Assembly: GCA_948144175.1 (NCBI GenBank)
Contig: CANXME010000231.1
Span: forward strand, 1-64,000
Direction: 5' to 3'
DNA from: Closterium sp. NIES-65
Lineage: Eukaryota > Streptophyta > Zygnematophyceae > Desmidiales > Closteriaceae
Length of the DNA: 64,000 bases
Shown: positions 1 to 11,860 of the stretch, piece by piece
How the letters are laid out: every line of letters begins with the position of its first letter
Numbering within the stretch: position 1 is the stretch's first letter
Made by a program: the position numbers and the translations under genes
The notes under the pieces: model-generated
Told to the model about the DNA's origin: nothing
Database searches by the model: none
Seen by the model: the letters and a program-made list of their open reading frames with translations, nothing else

Positions 1-592
1 GAGGGCCTTATCGAGGCTGTCGACGGTGAGGGTGGTGGGACAGACCGCGAGGAAGTGGTCCCGGACTACACGAAGGGAGTCAAGGAGGCGAGTGACTAGG
101 AAGTAGAGAGTGATGTACATGGGGGGGGGGTTCTTGGCGCAGAAGTCAGCAGGAAGCGCAGCGCGGTAGCGAGTGTCACTAGTGCGGAGGTGCGTGATGA
201 GATCAGCGACAGTGGGAAAGGCGGCAAGGTCAGGGAAGAGGAAGGGGAGCATGAGGCGGCTCAGTGCAGCAGTGGCAGGGGAGGAGTAGCGCGCAACTAC
301 AAGCGTCGTACAGGGTCTGAGCACTCTTGTACTGGCTAAAGTGCGCGCGCTCAGCGGTAGGCAGGTGGCGACGCACAGCAAGACGTGCAGCAGCATCGCG
401 CGTGGCCCACTGAGAGCGAACAGTGGCATCAGCATCAGCAGCAGGGGCAGGGACGGCGCCAGAGGTGAGGTCAAAGAGAGACAGACCATCGGCCCTGTCG
501 CACTGTAAAAACAGCTTCAGGTCGTCGAGCCAGACCTCAAAGTCAATGGCTCGACCCTCAGCGTCAAAAGCGAGGACACTGGGTGTAGCCAT
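1..592 (-). pseudogene. Copia B gag, N-terminal part, frameshifted and truncated
   Basis: The start codon lies at 590-592 on the minus strand (MATPSVLAFDAEGRAID...), matching the gag starts of copia A (6186) and copia D (26574). About 95 residues match the family (WATRDAAARLAVRRHLP, then SAQTLYDA). The frame is then lost near 310 by an indel in the segment where copia D reads ALYDAVVARYSS. A ten-G run at 121-130 is a second probable frame break; the same homopolymer occurs in copia A at about 5717. Sequence homologous to the rest of this gag domain continues to base 1. Confidence 0.8.
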
Positions 593-615
593 GACGACGA
601 CAGTGGCGCAGTGCA

Positions 616-1490
616 AGCAGTAGAGGAAGGGTACGCAGTGTCAGCAGTGCAGTGCTCACCGGGCAGGGCAGGTCGGGCGGCTCGGGAGGAAGGTCGCCTG
701 GCGACACGGCCGCTAGGCTGCTGGGCGGCTCGGCTCCCGGGCGGCTCGGCTGCTGCTGGGCGGCTCGGCTGCTGTTGGGCGGCTCGGCGGCTCCAGGGCG
801 GCTCGGCGGCTCCGGGCGGCTCGGCTGCTGCTGGGCGGCTCGGCTCCCGGGCGGCTCGGCTGCTGCTGGGCGGCTCGGCTGCTGCTGGGCGGCTCGGCGG
901 CTCCGGGCGGCTCAGCTGCTGCAGGGCGGCTCGGCTGCTACTGGACCGCGTAGGTAGGGCGGCCGGGCGGGCCGCAGGTAGGGCGGCGGGCAGGCCGCAG
1001 GTAGGGCGGCGGGACGGCCGCAGGTAGGGCGGCGGACGGCCCGCAGGTAGGGCGGCGGGGAGGCCGCAGGTAGGGCGGCGGGACGGCCGCAGGTAGGGCG
1101 GCGGACGGCCGCAAGTAGGGTGGTGGGTAGGCCGCAGGTAGGGCGGCGGGACGGCCGCAGGTAGGGCGGCGGACGGCCGCAGGTAGGGCGGCGGGGAGGC
1201 CGCAGGTAGGGGCGGCGGGTGGGCCGCGATAGAGTGGCGGGGCCGCTCGAAGGAGTGGCGGGGGCCGCGACGAAGTGGCGGGGCCGCGCTAAGGGGTGGC
1301 GGGGCCGCGACGGAGTGGCGGGGCCGCGACAGCGTGGCGGGGGCCGCGACAGGACGTCGGGGCTGCTAGCAAGGGCGGCGGGTGGGGCCGCTAAGGTAGG
1401 GCGGCGGCTGGGCCGCGAGTAGGGTGGCGGTCGGGCCGCGAAGTAGGGCGGCGGGGCCGCGAAGGAAGAGGGCGACTCGGAGGGTCGCTA
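616..1490 (-). repeat. GC-rich tandem repeats in the copia B leader
   Basis: Three blocks follow one another: GGCGGCTCGGCTGCTGCT-like units (about 715-945), units around CGCAGGTAGGGCGGCGG (about 955-1215), and GGGGCCGCGACGAAGTGGCG-like units (about 1215-1460). The equivalent leaders of copias A, C and D hold different tandem units, so the segment turns over quickly. Open frames across it on both strands come from the absence of stops in G/C-only units and are not taken as genes. Confidence 0.8.
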
Positions 1491-1556
1491 AAACAAGGCG
1501 CGCGCCTCGGGCGCGCTTCGGTGGGCCCTAAAGAACAGTCCCTAGGATGGGACCTG

Positions 1557-1699
1557 CTCTGATTCCATATGAAGAAATGAACGTGAATGAAATGACTATG
1601 AATGAAGTGAGTACAAATAGGAAACCCTAGTTGGGTTGTACCCCCTATGGGATACCCCACTATAGCCTACATAAATAAGTAAGCTATAATATTCTGACA
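1557..1699 (-). repeat. Copia B 5' LTR with adjacent primer-binding site
   Basis: On the minus strand the LTR opens TGTCAGAAT and ends at 1568, where the expected CA is degraded to TA. Directly next to it, at 1557-1567, the minus strand reads TGGAATCAGAG, one base off the TGGTATCAGAG that pairs with initiator tRNA-Met. Length is 132 bp, as in copias C and D. A TATA-like stretch lies within about 20 bp of the LTR start, suggesting a very short U3. Confidence 0.85.
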
Positions 1700-4600
1700 C
1701 GAACCGCGTCAACGTAGGTGCCTGTGGACTTCCAGGAAGCCATCTCTGCATCCATAGCTGCCTGCCACTGAGAGGAGTAGGGACCCTCTACGGACTCCGC
1801 GTAAGAGCGCGGAGTCGGGATGTCTAGTGCATCCGGGTCTCCCTCAGGGGTAAGCAGTACGGACGCGAGATGAGGTGAAGCAGCAGCCAGACACTAGAAC
1901 TCCTCCTGCCTGTCCTCAAGGACGTCCGTGCCAAGAGTGCACTCACCCCCGACGGACGGAGGACAGACAGACGCAGACTCAGCAACAAGACTAGCAGCGT
2001 AGTCTAGACGACAGCGAGCAGCAAAGTCGACGAGCTCAGCAACAAGAGCAGACGCAGCAGTGGACTCAAAGGAGGGGTCAGTGACGACAGTAGCAAGGAG
2101 ACGCGTGACAGTAGGACTGGCAGCTCGAAGAGAGTCCGACTCAGGGTCGACAAGCACAGGAAGAGAGGACTCAGGAGGAGAGGGCACAGGGGCACGCAGA
2201 GGAGCAGTGGACGGACGCAGAGACATCCGGTGCGTGCCAGGGACAGGAGGAGGACGCTGACGCGAACTGCGACCACTAGTGCGAGCAGCACGAACAGGCG
2301 ACGCAGGACGAAACGCAGGCTCACGACGCTCAGCAAGACCTCCACTAGGACCAGTGTACGGAGAAGGAGAGGGCAGTGGGGAGGTCGGCGGTAACTGTGA
2401 CTGGGACTGGACAGGCGGTGGACACTCTAAGGGAGGAGGAAGACCAAGAACTTGCTGAAGGAGCGGAGCAAAGTACAGCCGAGGCCGCGCGGCGACTCTA
2501 GACACAGCAGGGACAGCACCAGCACCCCCAGCGGCAGCACCAGCGTCAACAGCACCTCCAGCTCCAGTACCTCCAGCAGCACTAGTAGCACCCGCAGCAC
2601 GACCGCCGCCAAGACTGACAGAAGTAGCCTCAGCGCCAACACCCTCAGCAGCTCCGACTCCAGTAGCATTCGCAGGACTAGCACCTCCGAGACCGGCGGC
2701 ACGAGCACCCTCAGCAGTCGAAGAAGCACCAGCTCCAGTAGTACGCCTCCAGGGCCGAGCAAACCTCTCGCGCAGCTCCTGTGGAGAGAGTTGCTCCCGC
2801 CGAGACGAAGCACCTGGAGAACCAGCAGGCCCAGCACCGCCAGACGCCACACGAGCAGGTCCAGCGGCCGCGGGCTCCACACCCTTAGGCTCAGTAGCTC
2901 CAGACTCAGCACCCCCAGGCTCAGCAGCTCCAGACGCAGCACCCCCAGGCGAAGGACCCCCAGGCTCAGCACCCCCAGTCGTAGCACCCCCAGACTCAGC
3001 ACCCAAAGTCGTAGCACCCCCAGGCTCAGCACCCCCACGCTCAGCACCCCCAGTCGCAGCATCCCCAGATGCAGCACCTCCAGGCTCAGCACCCACGCGC
3101 GCAGCACCCCTAGAGTCAGCACCCCCAGGCTCAGCACCCGCAGCAGTACCAGAGTCACCAGCAACCTCGACCGGCTCAACTGCATCTACCTGGGACACAC
3201 CTCAAGGGGCAGGACCCTGAGGGTGGAGGGGGTCTACCGGGGGGGGACCTAGCACAAGGAAGTGCGGTTGCGGGGGGGGGGAAGGAGTGCGGTAGGGGAA
3301 TAGGCGGTAGTAGGGTACTGACTCGTCGAACGTGACGTCCTGGGAGGACAGAACACGACGAGAGGTGGGGTGGTAGAACTGCCACCCAGGGGCGTCAGGG
3401 GGGAAGCCAAGGAAGACACAGGGAGCAGCAAGAGGGGACAGCTTGCCCGCAAACAAGTCGCGGACAAACGCCCGAGATCCCCAAACACGGAACGCAGACG
3501 CATCGCTGACCTTCCCAGTCCACAGCAAGGCTGGGGAGGTCTCCGGTCTGGAGACCCTGGGGTGAAGGTTGATCTGATGCGCTGCGTACCGAACCGCAAA
3601 CGGCCACAGAAAATGGGGGGCAGCCGCATGCATCATGGACGTACGAGCGACGTCCATGACCATGCCAATGCGGCGCTCAGCAATCTTATTTTGCTGCGGA
3701 GAGTCCGTAAGCGTGAAGGTCTGGCGGATGCCTCACGCACGACAGTAGGCTCGCAGAAGGCCAGAGGAGAACTCTCAGCCTCGGTCAGAGTGCAGACGAA
3801 GAACAGGAAAGTCCGAGCCGAAGCTCCTCCTGAGCTGGAGACGAGCTGCGCGGATCCAGTCGATCAACACCTAAGCGACAACACTCTTGCTGCGTAAGGG
3901 GAAGACTGTGGTGTAACGCGAGTAGTCGTCAACCACCAGCAGGAAGTAGCGCTCGTGACCCTGTCCACGGACGCGGGCCGGGCCCCACACGTCCATGTGA
4001 AGCGTCTGCAGCGGGGCCTCTGTCAGGGGAATTTGAGAGGAGTGAGGGGCAGCTCGGAGCCGCCCCTCGACACAGGGGACACAGGAAGGACCAGGCCCCG
4101 GAGGAAGGGGAGGGAGGGACCAGGGAAGACCAGAGACAAGGACACGGGAAGCCATGCCTTGGAGACGAGGTAGGGAGGGGTGACCAAGACGGTGGTTTCA
4201 GAGGAGAGTCTCGTGAGACAGGAGGCGACACGAGCAGGGGGCAGACTCAGGACCAGACCTGGACGCTGCAGCAAACACCTGACCCGACGCAGCTACCTGA
4301 CCAGACGCAGTGACTGGAGGAGACTCAGTGGTCAGTGTGTACAGGCTCGACCCCGGCCGACGTGTAAACGTGGCCAGGTGTCGGCCTGTCCGAGCGTCCG
4401 TGCAGTGGGTCACCCGCTGACTCGCAGGAGTGAACTGGTGAACCCCCGTATCCTGCAGGTCAGCACCACTCACCAAGTTTGTAGAGAACGAGGGGAGGTA
4501 AAGACCAGACAAGGTGCCAGAGGGGGCAGCCGGACACGGGAGGACAGTGGAGAAGTGAGAGAGGACAGGACCCCCAGAGGGGTCTGCCAGGGAGACTGCA

Positions 4601-6186
4601 ACTGGCCGACCAATCGGCGTGAGTGTGGTGCGGTCTCGAAAGAAGGAGCGAGAAGCCCCTGAGTCAAGTGTGAAGGTGAGGGAGGCCGAAGCCGACGTGG
4701 TACCTGAGAGCGCAGACTCACCAGCACCTGAGGGTGCGGACGCACTGGCACCTAGAGCAGCAGCCTCACTAGTACCTAGAGCAGCAGTACTAATGCCCGG
4801 GTCGGGCGGGAAACACCGGTAACAGTCACCCTCATCACTAATAGTCACAGCATACATGGCAGCAATGATAGCATCAAAGTCAAGATCAAAGATAGCTACG
4901 CCTGCCCTAGACAGCTCTCCCCAGCGGGGGATCTCACTAGCCTCCGGGAACTGCTGACGCCAAGCGTCCGTCAGGCGGCCAAAGCAGCGCTGGGTGGGGT
5001 GAGCACCCCCACACTGCTCACCCGTGCGGTCGCCGGAGCGGAGGACGTAGGTGCACGGGCCAAAACCCCCACCACGTTGACGCTGCGTGTACCACTCACG
5101 GAGCTGCTGAGGAGGGGGGATGTCCCGAGAGCGCTGCGGCTGCTGCTGGCGCTGACCACTCCCGGAGCCACTCCGCTGAGAAGTACCACCTCGACCAGCT
5201 CCACCTCCTCCACCACCGCCGCCTCCACCTCCGCCGCCACCGCCGCCTCCGCTCCCACCGCTACCGCCACCGCCGCCTCTGCCTCCGCCGCTGCCACCGC
5301 CACCTCCACCCCCGGCACCACTCCCACCGCCACCCCCACTCCCTCCGCCGCCTCCACTGCCACCTCCACCACCCCCGCTAGATCCACCCGCGCCCTTGCC
5401 CCCCTTGCCCTTGCCAGAGCGGCGTCTCCCGCTAGGGGCAGACGCCGCACCGACCGACTCAAGACCAAGTAGGTTGGCCGCAGCAGCAGAGGCGACAGAG
5501 GGCAACAGGGGGGAAGGGGAACACCCCTCAAAGATGGGGGTGCGAGGGTCACCACGAGAGGCTCCTACAGCGACTATGCTCTTCTCCGCTGCTAGGAGGG
5601 CCTTCTCTAGGAGGTCAATAGTGAGAGTGGTGGGACAGACTGAGAGAAAGTGGTCCCTGACTACGCGAAGGGAGTCAGGGAGGCGGGTGACTATGTAATA
5701 GAGAGTGATGTACATGGGGGGGGGGGTTCTTGGCGCAGAACTCAGCAGGCAGCGCGGCGCGGTAGCGAGTGTCACTAGTGCGGAGGTGCGTAATGAGGTC
5801 AGCAACTGTGGGAAATGCAGCAAGGTCAGGGAAGAGGTACGGTAGCATGAGGCGGCTCAGTGCAGCAGTGGCAGGGGAAGAGTAGCGCGCAACTACAGCG
5901 TCGTACAAGGTCTGAGCACTCTTGTACTGACTAAAGTGCGCGCGCTCAGTGGTAGGCAGGTGGCGACGCACAGCAAGACGTGCAGCAGCATCGCGAGTAG
6001 CCCACTGTGAGCGAACAGTGGGATCAGCATCAGCAGCAGGTGCAGGAGAGGCGCCAGAGGTGAGGTCAAAGAGAGAACGACCGTCCGCCCTATCGCACTG
6101 TAAGAACAGCTGCAGGTCGTCGACTTAGACCTCAAAGTCAATAGCTCGACCCTTAGCGACAAAAGCGAGGACATTAGGGGTAGCCA
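1700..6186 (-). pseudogene. Copia A gag-pol pseudogene
   Basis: Homology to the intact copia D polyprotein is continuous but spread over several frames. Gag N-terminus spans 6186-5675 (a stop near 6125 and a frame break at the G run near 5717). The Gly-rich linker, cysteine/histidine motif (CTYVL...CGGAHPTQRCF), protease (TLDSGASRSFF) and pre-integrase region lie at 5823-4198. Integrase core pieces lie at 4274-3871, then its C-terminal part at 3663-3202 (PDAPGWQFYHP). The Ala/Gly/Glu/Pro linker spans 3198-1894, and the first bases of the reverse-transcriptase domain reach 1700, where copia B cuts it. Every catalytic module has at least one nearby break, so no functional product is expected. 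Confidence 0.85.
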
Positions 6187-6299
6187 TGACGACGGTAGAC
6201 TAGCAGTGCAAGCAGTAGGGGAAGGGCACGCAGTGTCAGAGAGGCTGTGCTCACCGGACAGGGCTGCTCGGGCGGCTCAACTGTAGGGCGGCTCGGCGG

Positions 6300-6682
6300 T
6301 GTGAGCATCTAGGATCGAGCTCAGAAAAGATGATTCAAATTGAATTGAATTGAATTGAATGTCCACCTGGGTACAACACGAGGCTATATATAGGCTCGAC
6401 ACAAGGCCCCGTAACCAGGTGTTACGCGAAGGTTCCGCGGGTGGCGAAGCGTCCCGAACAGATCCTTACCGAATTCGGTAGAAGGCAATTCTGTGGCAAC
6501 CGATAAGCCAGAATTCGGTGCACGCAACCTAGCTCGGTGCTATAACTATAATAAAATATAGGAAAGCACCTAGCCTAGGAAATCAAGCAATTCATGCATG
6601 CATATGATTATCCTATGCTAGAAATAGCATGATAAAGTAGAGGCAAGCAAGCATAGCTGGCATAAGCCGTCGTACTCTCACA
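6300..6682 (-). repeat. Gypsy 1 3' LTR
   Basis: 383 bp bounded by the inverted hexamers TGTGAG and CTCACA. It holds a TATATATAG box (minus strand, about 6383-6391) as a plausible promoter, and a pentanucleotide GAATT run near 6340. Its partner is the split 5' LTR at 11861-11867/18169-18544. Confidence 0.9.
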
Positions 6683-6692
6683 CGTCCCCCCC

Positions 6693-7945
6693 TCAAAGCT
6701 GGGTGGCGTGAGATACACCCTGCTTGACAAGATAGTCCTTGAGAGCACGGCGTGCGTTGCCCATATCAGCTTCTGCAACCCAACTGTCCTCAGTGGGGTC
6801 GTATCCCTTCCAGCGTATCAGGAACTCGAGGGTCTTGCCGCCGCGGCGCCGATGAGAGAGGACGCGCTCGATCTCGTACTCGGGTTCATCCTGTACAAGA
6901 ACAGGTGGAGGTGGCGGTAGCTGCCGTCCCTTGAACTGTTGGTTGGGGTCCTTGTAGGGTTTCAGTAGCTGCACATGGAAAGCATTGTGAAGCTTCCACG
7001 TATCTGGTAAGCGCAAGCGGGATGTACCTGGTGTCACCTGTGCCTCAACGAGAAAAGGACCACAGAAGCGAGGCCGGAGTTTGGATGGGAGGTGAGAGAG
7101 GTTCAAGTTGCGCGTGTCAAGAAGCACCTGATCTCCGACTGCTACTGAGTGATCACGTCGCTGACGATCGGCATACTGCTTCTGGGAGGTCTGCATCGTG
7201 GTGAGTCGTCGCTGAGTCTTCTCCCATAGCTGCTGCATGGTGGTGACGAAGTCATGTGCGGCTTGGACGTGTGCCGGTGTAGTTGGCTGCTGTGGTGTGA
7301 GTGGTTCCCGTCCGTAACACAGGAAGAAAGGAGTTTTCCCTGTGGCCGCATGTGATGCGTTGTTGTAAGCGAACTCTAGGGTTGGTAACTGTGTGTCCCA
7401 GTGGCTGACGTCTTCCTTGCAAGCTGTGCGCAGTAACTGTTCAACCACTTGATTGAGTCGCTCTGTCTGTCCGTCAGTCTGGGGGTGGTATGCTGAAGAC
7501 ATAGCAAGCTTTGTCCCCAACAGTCCCATGAGCTCCTTCCAGAACTTACTCGTGAATTTGGGGTCTCTGTCTGAGATGAGTGTAGCGGGGATGCCGTGGA
7601 TGGTGATGATGCGGTCGAAGAAGAGTCGAGCAGTTGCTTCAGCTGTAGCTGTGGCGTTGGTCGGTATGAAGTGACCCATTTTGGAGAACTTATCGATCAC
7701 CACGAGGATGGAATCATGTCCCCGTGAGGTCGAAGGAAGCCCTGTGATGAAGTCGAGGCTAACGACCTGCCATGGCTGCTCCGGTACGGGTAGAGGCTGA
7801 AGTAACCCTGCTTTTTTCTGCTTGCTGCTCTTCATCCGCTGGCACGTGTCGCAAGAGGTGACGAACTGCTGCACGTCTGCTGCCATCCCGGGCCAGTAGT
7901 AATACTTCGCTATCCCTGCTAACGTCTTGTTGCTCCCAAAATGTC
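6693..7945 (-). pseudogene. Gypsy 1 integrase with C-terminal chromodomain (3' part of broken pol)
   Basis: An open frame of 397 codons (7886-6693) carries the second half of the zinc-binding H2C2 motif (CDTCQR) and the catalytic core with all three acidic residues: Asp in SLDFITGLP, Asp in SDRDPKFTS, Glu in TDGQTERLNQ. A chromodomain follows (EYEIERVLSHRRR through FLIRWKGYDPTEDSWV). Chromodomains direct integration to marked chromatin in chromoviruses. The preceding RNase H frame meets this one through a frameshift near 7940, inside the H2C2 zinc motif, so no full-length pol can be made. The core itself is well preserved. Confidence 0.92.
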
Positions 7946-9615
7946 CCGCCGTAAGGTACGTCGTGAAACTCCTCCAATAGGATCTGCCGTAGCGGGGCGT
8001 AATTCGGTACCCAAATCTTTCCTGAACCCTTCCTTACAGCTAAGTCTTTCTCCCACTGTAATAGCTTCTTGGTCTGTGCTGTAGCAATCTCTGCGTCCAC
8101 GGAGTACCCATGTTGGAATAGACCCTTGAGCAGAGGGTTCATCCCGTCGAGCTGGATGCCTGCTACATGTCCGGGGCGGCTCAACGCGTCTGCCTTGTTG
8201 TGTAGCCCGGGCTTGTAGACGATGTCGTAGTGGAAGTGAGTTTCCAGGAAGTCCACCCACCGCACCTGTCGTCGTGAGAGTGTCGGCTGTGACTTCAGGT
8301 ATTTGAGACTGCAGTGGTCAGTATAGACTGTAGTCTTGGCTCCCTCTAGGTAACACCTCCATGCCTTGAAGGCTATGACTATCGCTAAGGCTTCCTTGTC
8401 GTGAATGGGGTAGTTTAGTTCTGCTCCGTGTAGCTTCTTACTGAGGTAGGCGATGGGCTGCAAACCGCGTCCGTGATCCTGCATCAGTACTGCTCCGACT
8501 GCTTGGTCACTAGCGTCTGCTTCCACCACGTAGTCCTTGTCTGGATCCGGCAAGATGAGTACTGGCGCTGTAGTCAGTGCTGTCTGTAGCTGCTCCATGG
8601 CTTGCTGATGAAGGGTATCCCATTTGTAGGGCGTATCCTTTTTCAGTAGGTCGGTCAGTGGCGCTGCTATCTTAGCGTACTGCGGCACGTACCTGTTGTA
8701 GTAGTTGGCGAAGCCTAGGAACTGCTGTAACTCCTTCACGTTCTCTGGTACTTTCCACTTCTTGACGGCTTCGATCTTCCGTGGGTCCACGTGTACGCCC
8801 TCGGCACTTACCATGTGCTCGAGAAACTGCACCTTCTTGAGGGCGAAGTCGCTCTTTGACAGCTTCACGTAGAACTTGTTTTTCCGCAGGATCTAGAACA
8901 CCTTCCGCAGATGCTCCACGTGCTCCTTCATGTTCTTGGAGTAGATGAGAATGTCGTCCAGGTACACCACCACGCATTCGTCCAGCAGGGGTCGTAAGAT
9001 GTGATTCATCTCCGCCTGAAACGTTGCTGGTGCGTTGCAGAGTCCGAACGGCATCACCAAGTATTCGTAGGAGCCGTATCTGGTACGGAACGCTGTCTTG
9101 TGGACGGAGTTGTCTGCCATCTTGATCTGCCAGTAGCCCGATCGTAGGTCCAGCTTCGAAAATACTGTTGCTCCACGCAGTTGATCGAGTAGGTCGTCTA
9201 TGCGCGGTATGGGATATTTGTTTTTGACTGTCTGTTTGTTCAGTGCGCGGTAGTCGATGCACATCCGTAGACTGCCGTCTGGTTTTGGAGTGAAGAGAAC
9301 TGGTGCGCCGTAGGGAGAGGTGGATGGGCGGATCAGTTGTCTGTCCATTAGATACTCTATCTGTTTTTTCATGTCTGTCAGTTCAGTCGGACTCAGTCGG
9401 TATGGTGCACGTGAGACGGGTTTCGCACCTGGTTCCTCCACGATCTCGTGCTCGTGGGTGCGTGCTGGAGGTACGCTCGCAGGTAGGTCGTCGGGCATTA
9501 TATCCTTGTACTGCTCCAAGACCTCTTTCACTGCTGCAGGTAGCTCGGAACTCAGCTTCTCCTCCTCTGCTGCTGCCATAACCAGTGCTAGGTAACCCGT
9601 GTTACTCTTGTTCAC
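7946..9615 (-). pseudogene. Gypsy 1 reverse transcriptase and RNase H (broken)
   Basis: RT motifs are clear: [51 protein letters not shown] and the catalytic [11 protein letters not shown] stop (TAG where homologs have Gln) at about 8893 splits RT after HLRKVF. The downstream frame carries the thumb and the RNase H domain (VVEADASDQAVGAVL, TDHCSLKYL) up to the frameshift near 7940. Confidence 0.9.
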
Positions 9616-10518
9616 CGTCTGTTCGAACTATGCCAGTGTTGTTTCAGGTACGTCCCCTGTATCCGTCCAGGTTCGTAGTGCTATCCGCTTCCCATTGCTG
9701 TAGATGCACACCTTGCTGTTGACCTAATCGATCTCGGGGTTGAACCGCTTCAGGAAATCTCACCCCAAGATAAAATCTAATCCTTTGATGTTGGTGACTG
9801 GTAGCTTCGGCTTCCACCTCAACGCACCTATATGCAGTTGCAGTGATGCTTCGCCGTGGATAGGAAGCTTCGTACCGTCCACCATGGTTGCTGAAAACTG
9901 CGTCTCTTCCGCCTTCTCTCCAATTTTCTCCAATGCTCCGCGGTCACACACCGAGTGAGATGCACCGCTGTCCACCAGTGCCTGGAGGCGTCGCCCATTG
10001 CATAACACCTCGAGGAGTAGTGGTTTCTGCTGTGCTGAGTAGCCAAAGAGGGTCTCGTTAATAGGATCATAGGGTACATCAAACTTAATACCTTCCCATT
10101 TTCCTATACCTGACTCAGCGCTTTCCAACTTCACCTGGGGGGTAGGAGGATTTTTCCGAGGCTTGTATAATTTTTCCTGAGCCTGGATGTCTCCTCTAAG
10201 CCTTGGCAGCTGTGTAGGCTTCACCTGTGGGCGACGGGGAGCCTTAAGACTGTGCTGCGGGGAGAGAATATTAACTCCACGGAACGCACGACCCTTCTCT
10301 ACTCTCCGTAGTATTTTGCCCAACTTCTCAGGTACTTGAATAATTTCTAAAGGCTTTTTCTTGGCCTCTAGACCTCCCCTGAATTTTTTGAAGGCTTGTA
10401 AACCACGAGAAGCAATATTCTTCGTTAGAGCATCTTTATAGGTCGATCCGCGGCTACTGGTGATTCCCGTTTTTTTACTTCGGGGGTGCTCCACTGTTTT
10501 CGTCCCAGAGTGCCGCAC
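9616..10518 (-). pseudogene. Gypsy 1 protease region
   Basis: The frame 10518-9760 contains a basic linker and a retropepsin-like active site (LVDSGASHSVC, near 9955). It ends at a TGA that replaces the Trp normally following ILG in this family (ILG-W-D), so translation into RT is blocked here. Sequence homologous to the short protease-RT link continues to 9616. Confidence 0.85.
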
Positions 10519-11431
10519 GTGCTTTCTTCATTTTGTAGCACGACAAAAACTGATCTCCTGCTGCGCCGCAAAATTCGCATTTTGTCGGCTGCTGCTTCGC
10601 GTCGTATTTGTCGATATCCATCGGTTCTGTGAACGTGGGGGGTGCCGATCGCTCCGTGCCGAATGTACGGTTCGGCGTGAAGCGTCGTGTTTTGGGTTGA
10701 CTTTGAGTCAGTGCGTCGTATCGCTCGGCAGCACGCACGATGTCTCTGTAGCTGTTGTAATTCGCCGCAATCACCTGCCGCCGAATCTCCATTTTTAATC
10801 CTTCGGTGTACGCCTGGATTTTTTCGCCTTCGGTCAGGTCGGTGATGCGGTTGAACAGTAACTCCATCTGCTGCGTGTACTGTGTTACACTACTGTATTG
10901 CTTGTGTCGGTGTATCTGCTGCCGCGCCATGTAGGTTGTATTAATTGGTTCGAAACGCTCGATTAAATCTGCCCGAAACGGCTGCCACGTTTTCTTCCCG
11001 CGGGCTACGTCGGTGTAGTAAATCCATTCGAGAGCCGGTCCACGTAACAGTGTCGCTGCGAGCCGAATCCTTGTTGCGTCATGTTGCGGGGTCGAACAGC
11101 CAATGGCCTCGAAGTAAATTTCGAGGGTGCCCACGAATCGCCGGATGTCGGATCCCTTCGCGCTTGGATCGAACGCCTCCGGGAGCCTCGGTCGTGCTGC
11201 TTCGAGGTTCGGCGACAGTGGTGCCATTGGTCCGTGAAATGTCGGTGTCGCCACTGCTGCTGGAGTTGTTGGTGCTGCAGTCGCTGTGGTCGCTGCTGCT
11301 GCGGTGGCGAACCCTGGTTGGCTTGTCAGAAAAGCCTCGAGTCGACGAAGAGTCGCCTGCGTCTGCTCCATGTCGGTGCGGAGGCTCGCAATGTCGCTCG
11401 TAGTCGCGTAGTTGTCGCCTTGGCCCTCCAT
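10475..11431 (-). CDS. Gypsy 1 gag
   Basis: 318 codons, ATG at 11431. An N-terminal coiled-coil-like segment (MEGQGDNYATTSDIASLRTDMEQ) and an Ala/Thr-rich stretch precede a retrotransposon gag capsid domain (FVGTLEIYFEAIGC through YSSVTQYTQQMELLFNRI). The nucleocapsid knuckle near the C-terminus reads CEFCGAAGDQFLSC: spacing is right for CX2CX4HX4C, but the histidine is aspartate (GAT for CAT), which should weaken zinc binding. It overlaps the protease frame by about 44 bases, so a frameshift would link them in an active copy. The frame is open, but the element is dead in pol. Confidence 0.88.
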   Translation of the reverse strand: MEGQGDNYATTSDIASLRTDMEQTQATLRRLEAFLTSQPGFATAAAATTATAAPTTPAAVATPTFHGPMAPLSPNLEAARPRLPEAFDPSAKGSDIRRFVGTLEIYFEAIGCSTPQHDATRIRLAATLLRGPALEWIYYTDVARGKKTWQPFRADLIERFEPINTTYMARQQIHRHKQYSSVTQYTQQMELLFNRITDLTEGEKIQAYTEGLKMEIRRQVIAANYNSYRDIVRAAERYDALTQSQPKTRRFTPNRTFGTERSAPPTFTEPMDIDKYDAKQQPTKCEFCGAAGDQFLSCYKMKKARAALWDENSGAPPK

Positions 11432-11860
11432 TTGGTGATTTACAGGAAGATGCGCAACGAAAATAATCGAATTCTAGGTGCTGGTCGACTTACCGCGAGT
11501 CAAATTGACTGTAGAATCAACGAGCGCGAATTCTGTAGGTTGCGTAAATCTCCCTTAGGCGAAATTCGCGTCCGATCTTGGCCGTTGAGGAGAAAATCAA
11601 TCTGCGCTCCAAATTCCAACGTTTTTGGGCGAAATTCTCTGGGCCGTTGAGATGAAACTCGATCGAACGGTCGAAACTCCAACCTTTCCACCAGTAAATC
11701 TGAGGGGTGTTCGAAAACTGAATCGAGGGGGACTTCGAAAAATTGCGCGGAACTGGTTTTACATACCCGTATCGGCGCTTTCGTCGTCGCCCCCGCGGTT
11801 TTTAAAGGCCGGAACTAAGCGGTTGAAGACCTCGCGTGTAAACCCGCTCTGATTACCAAG
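11432..11860 (-). other. Gypsy 1 leader and primer-binding site
   Basis: Non-coding leader between the 5' LTR and gag. Next to the LTR the minus strand reads CTTGGTAATCAGAGC (11846-11860), close to the initiator tRNA-Met complement TGGTATCAGAGC with one extra A. Gypsy 2 has a similar site with an extra T. No gene is seen. Confidence 0.75.

Larger units (their letters stand above)
1..1699 (-). mobile_element. Copia B, 5' part of a Ty1/copia retrotransposon (runs off left edge)
   Basis: Read on the minus strand the order is 5' LTR (1568-1699), primer-binding site, GC-rich tandem-repeat leader, then the start of gag, which is cut by the window edge. The LTR resembles that of copia D at 27.5 kb. 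It abuts reverse-transcriptase sequence of copia A directly at 1700, with no polypurine tract between, so B is an insertion into A and its other end lies outside the window. The likely TSD is CGAAC at 1700-1704, but the partner copy cannot be seen. The gag frame is broken, so this copy is probably dead. Confidence 0.85.

Noticed and set aside
2452..3252. Ser/Thr-rich plus-strand frames opposite the copia linkers (also at 5.0-5.7, 14.7 and 25.3-26.0 kb)
   Set aside because: Antisense shadows of the GC-rich copia polyprotein linkers.
6300..6682. Solo LTR at 6.3 kb
   Set aside because: Its partner LTR was found, split by copia C, at 11861-11867 and 18169-18544, so this is the 3' LTR of a complete element.
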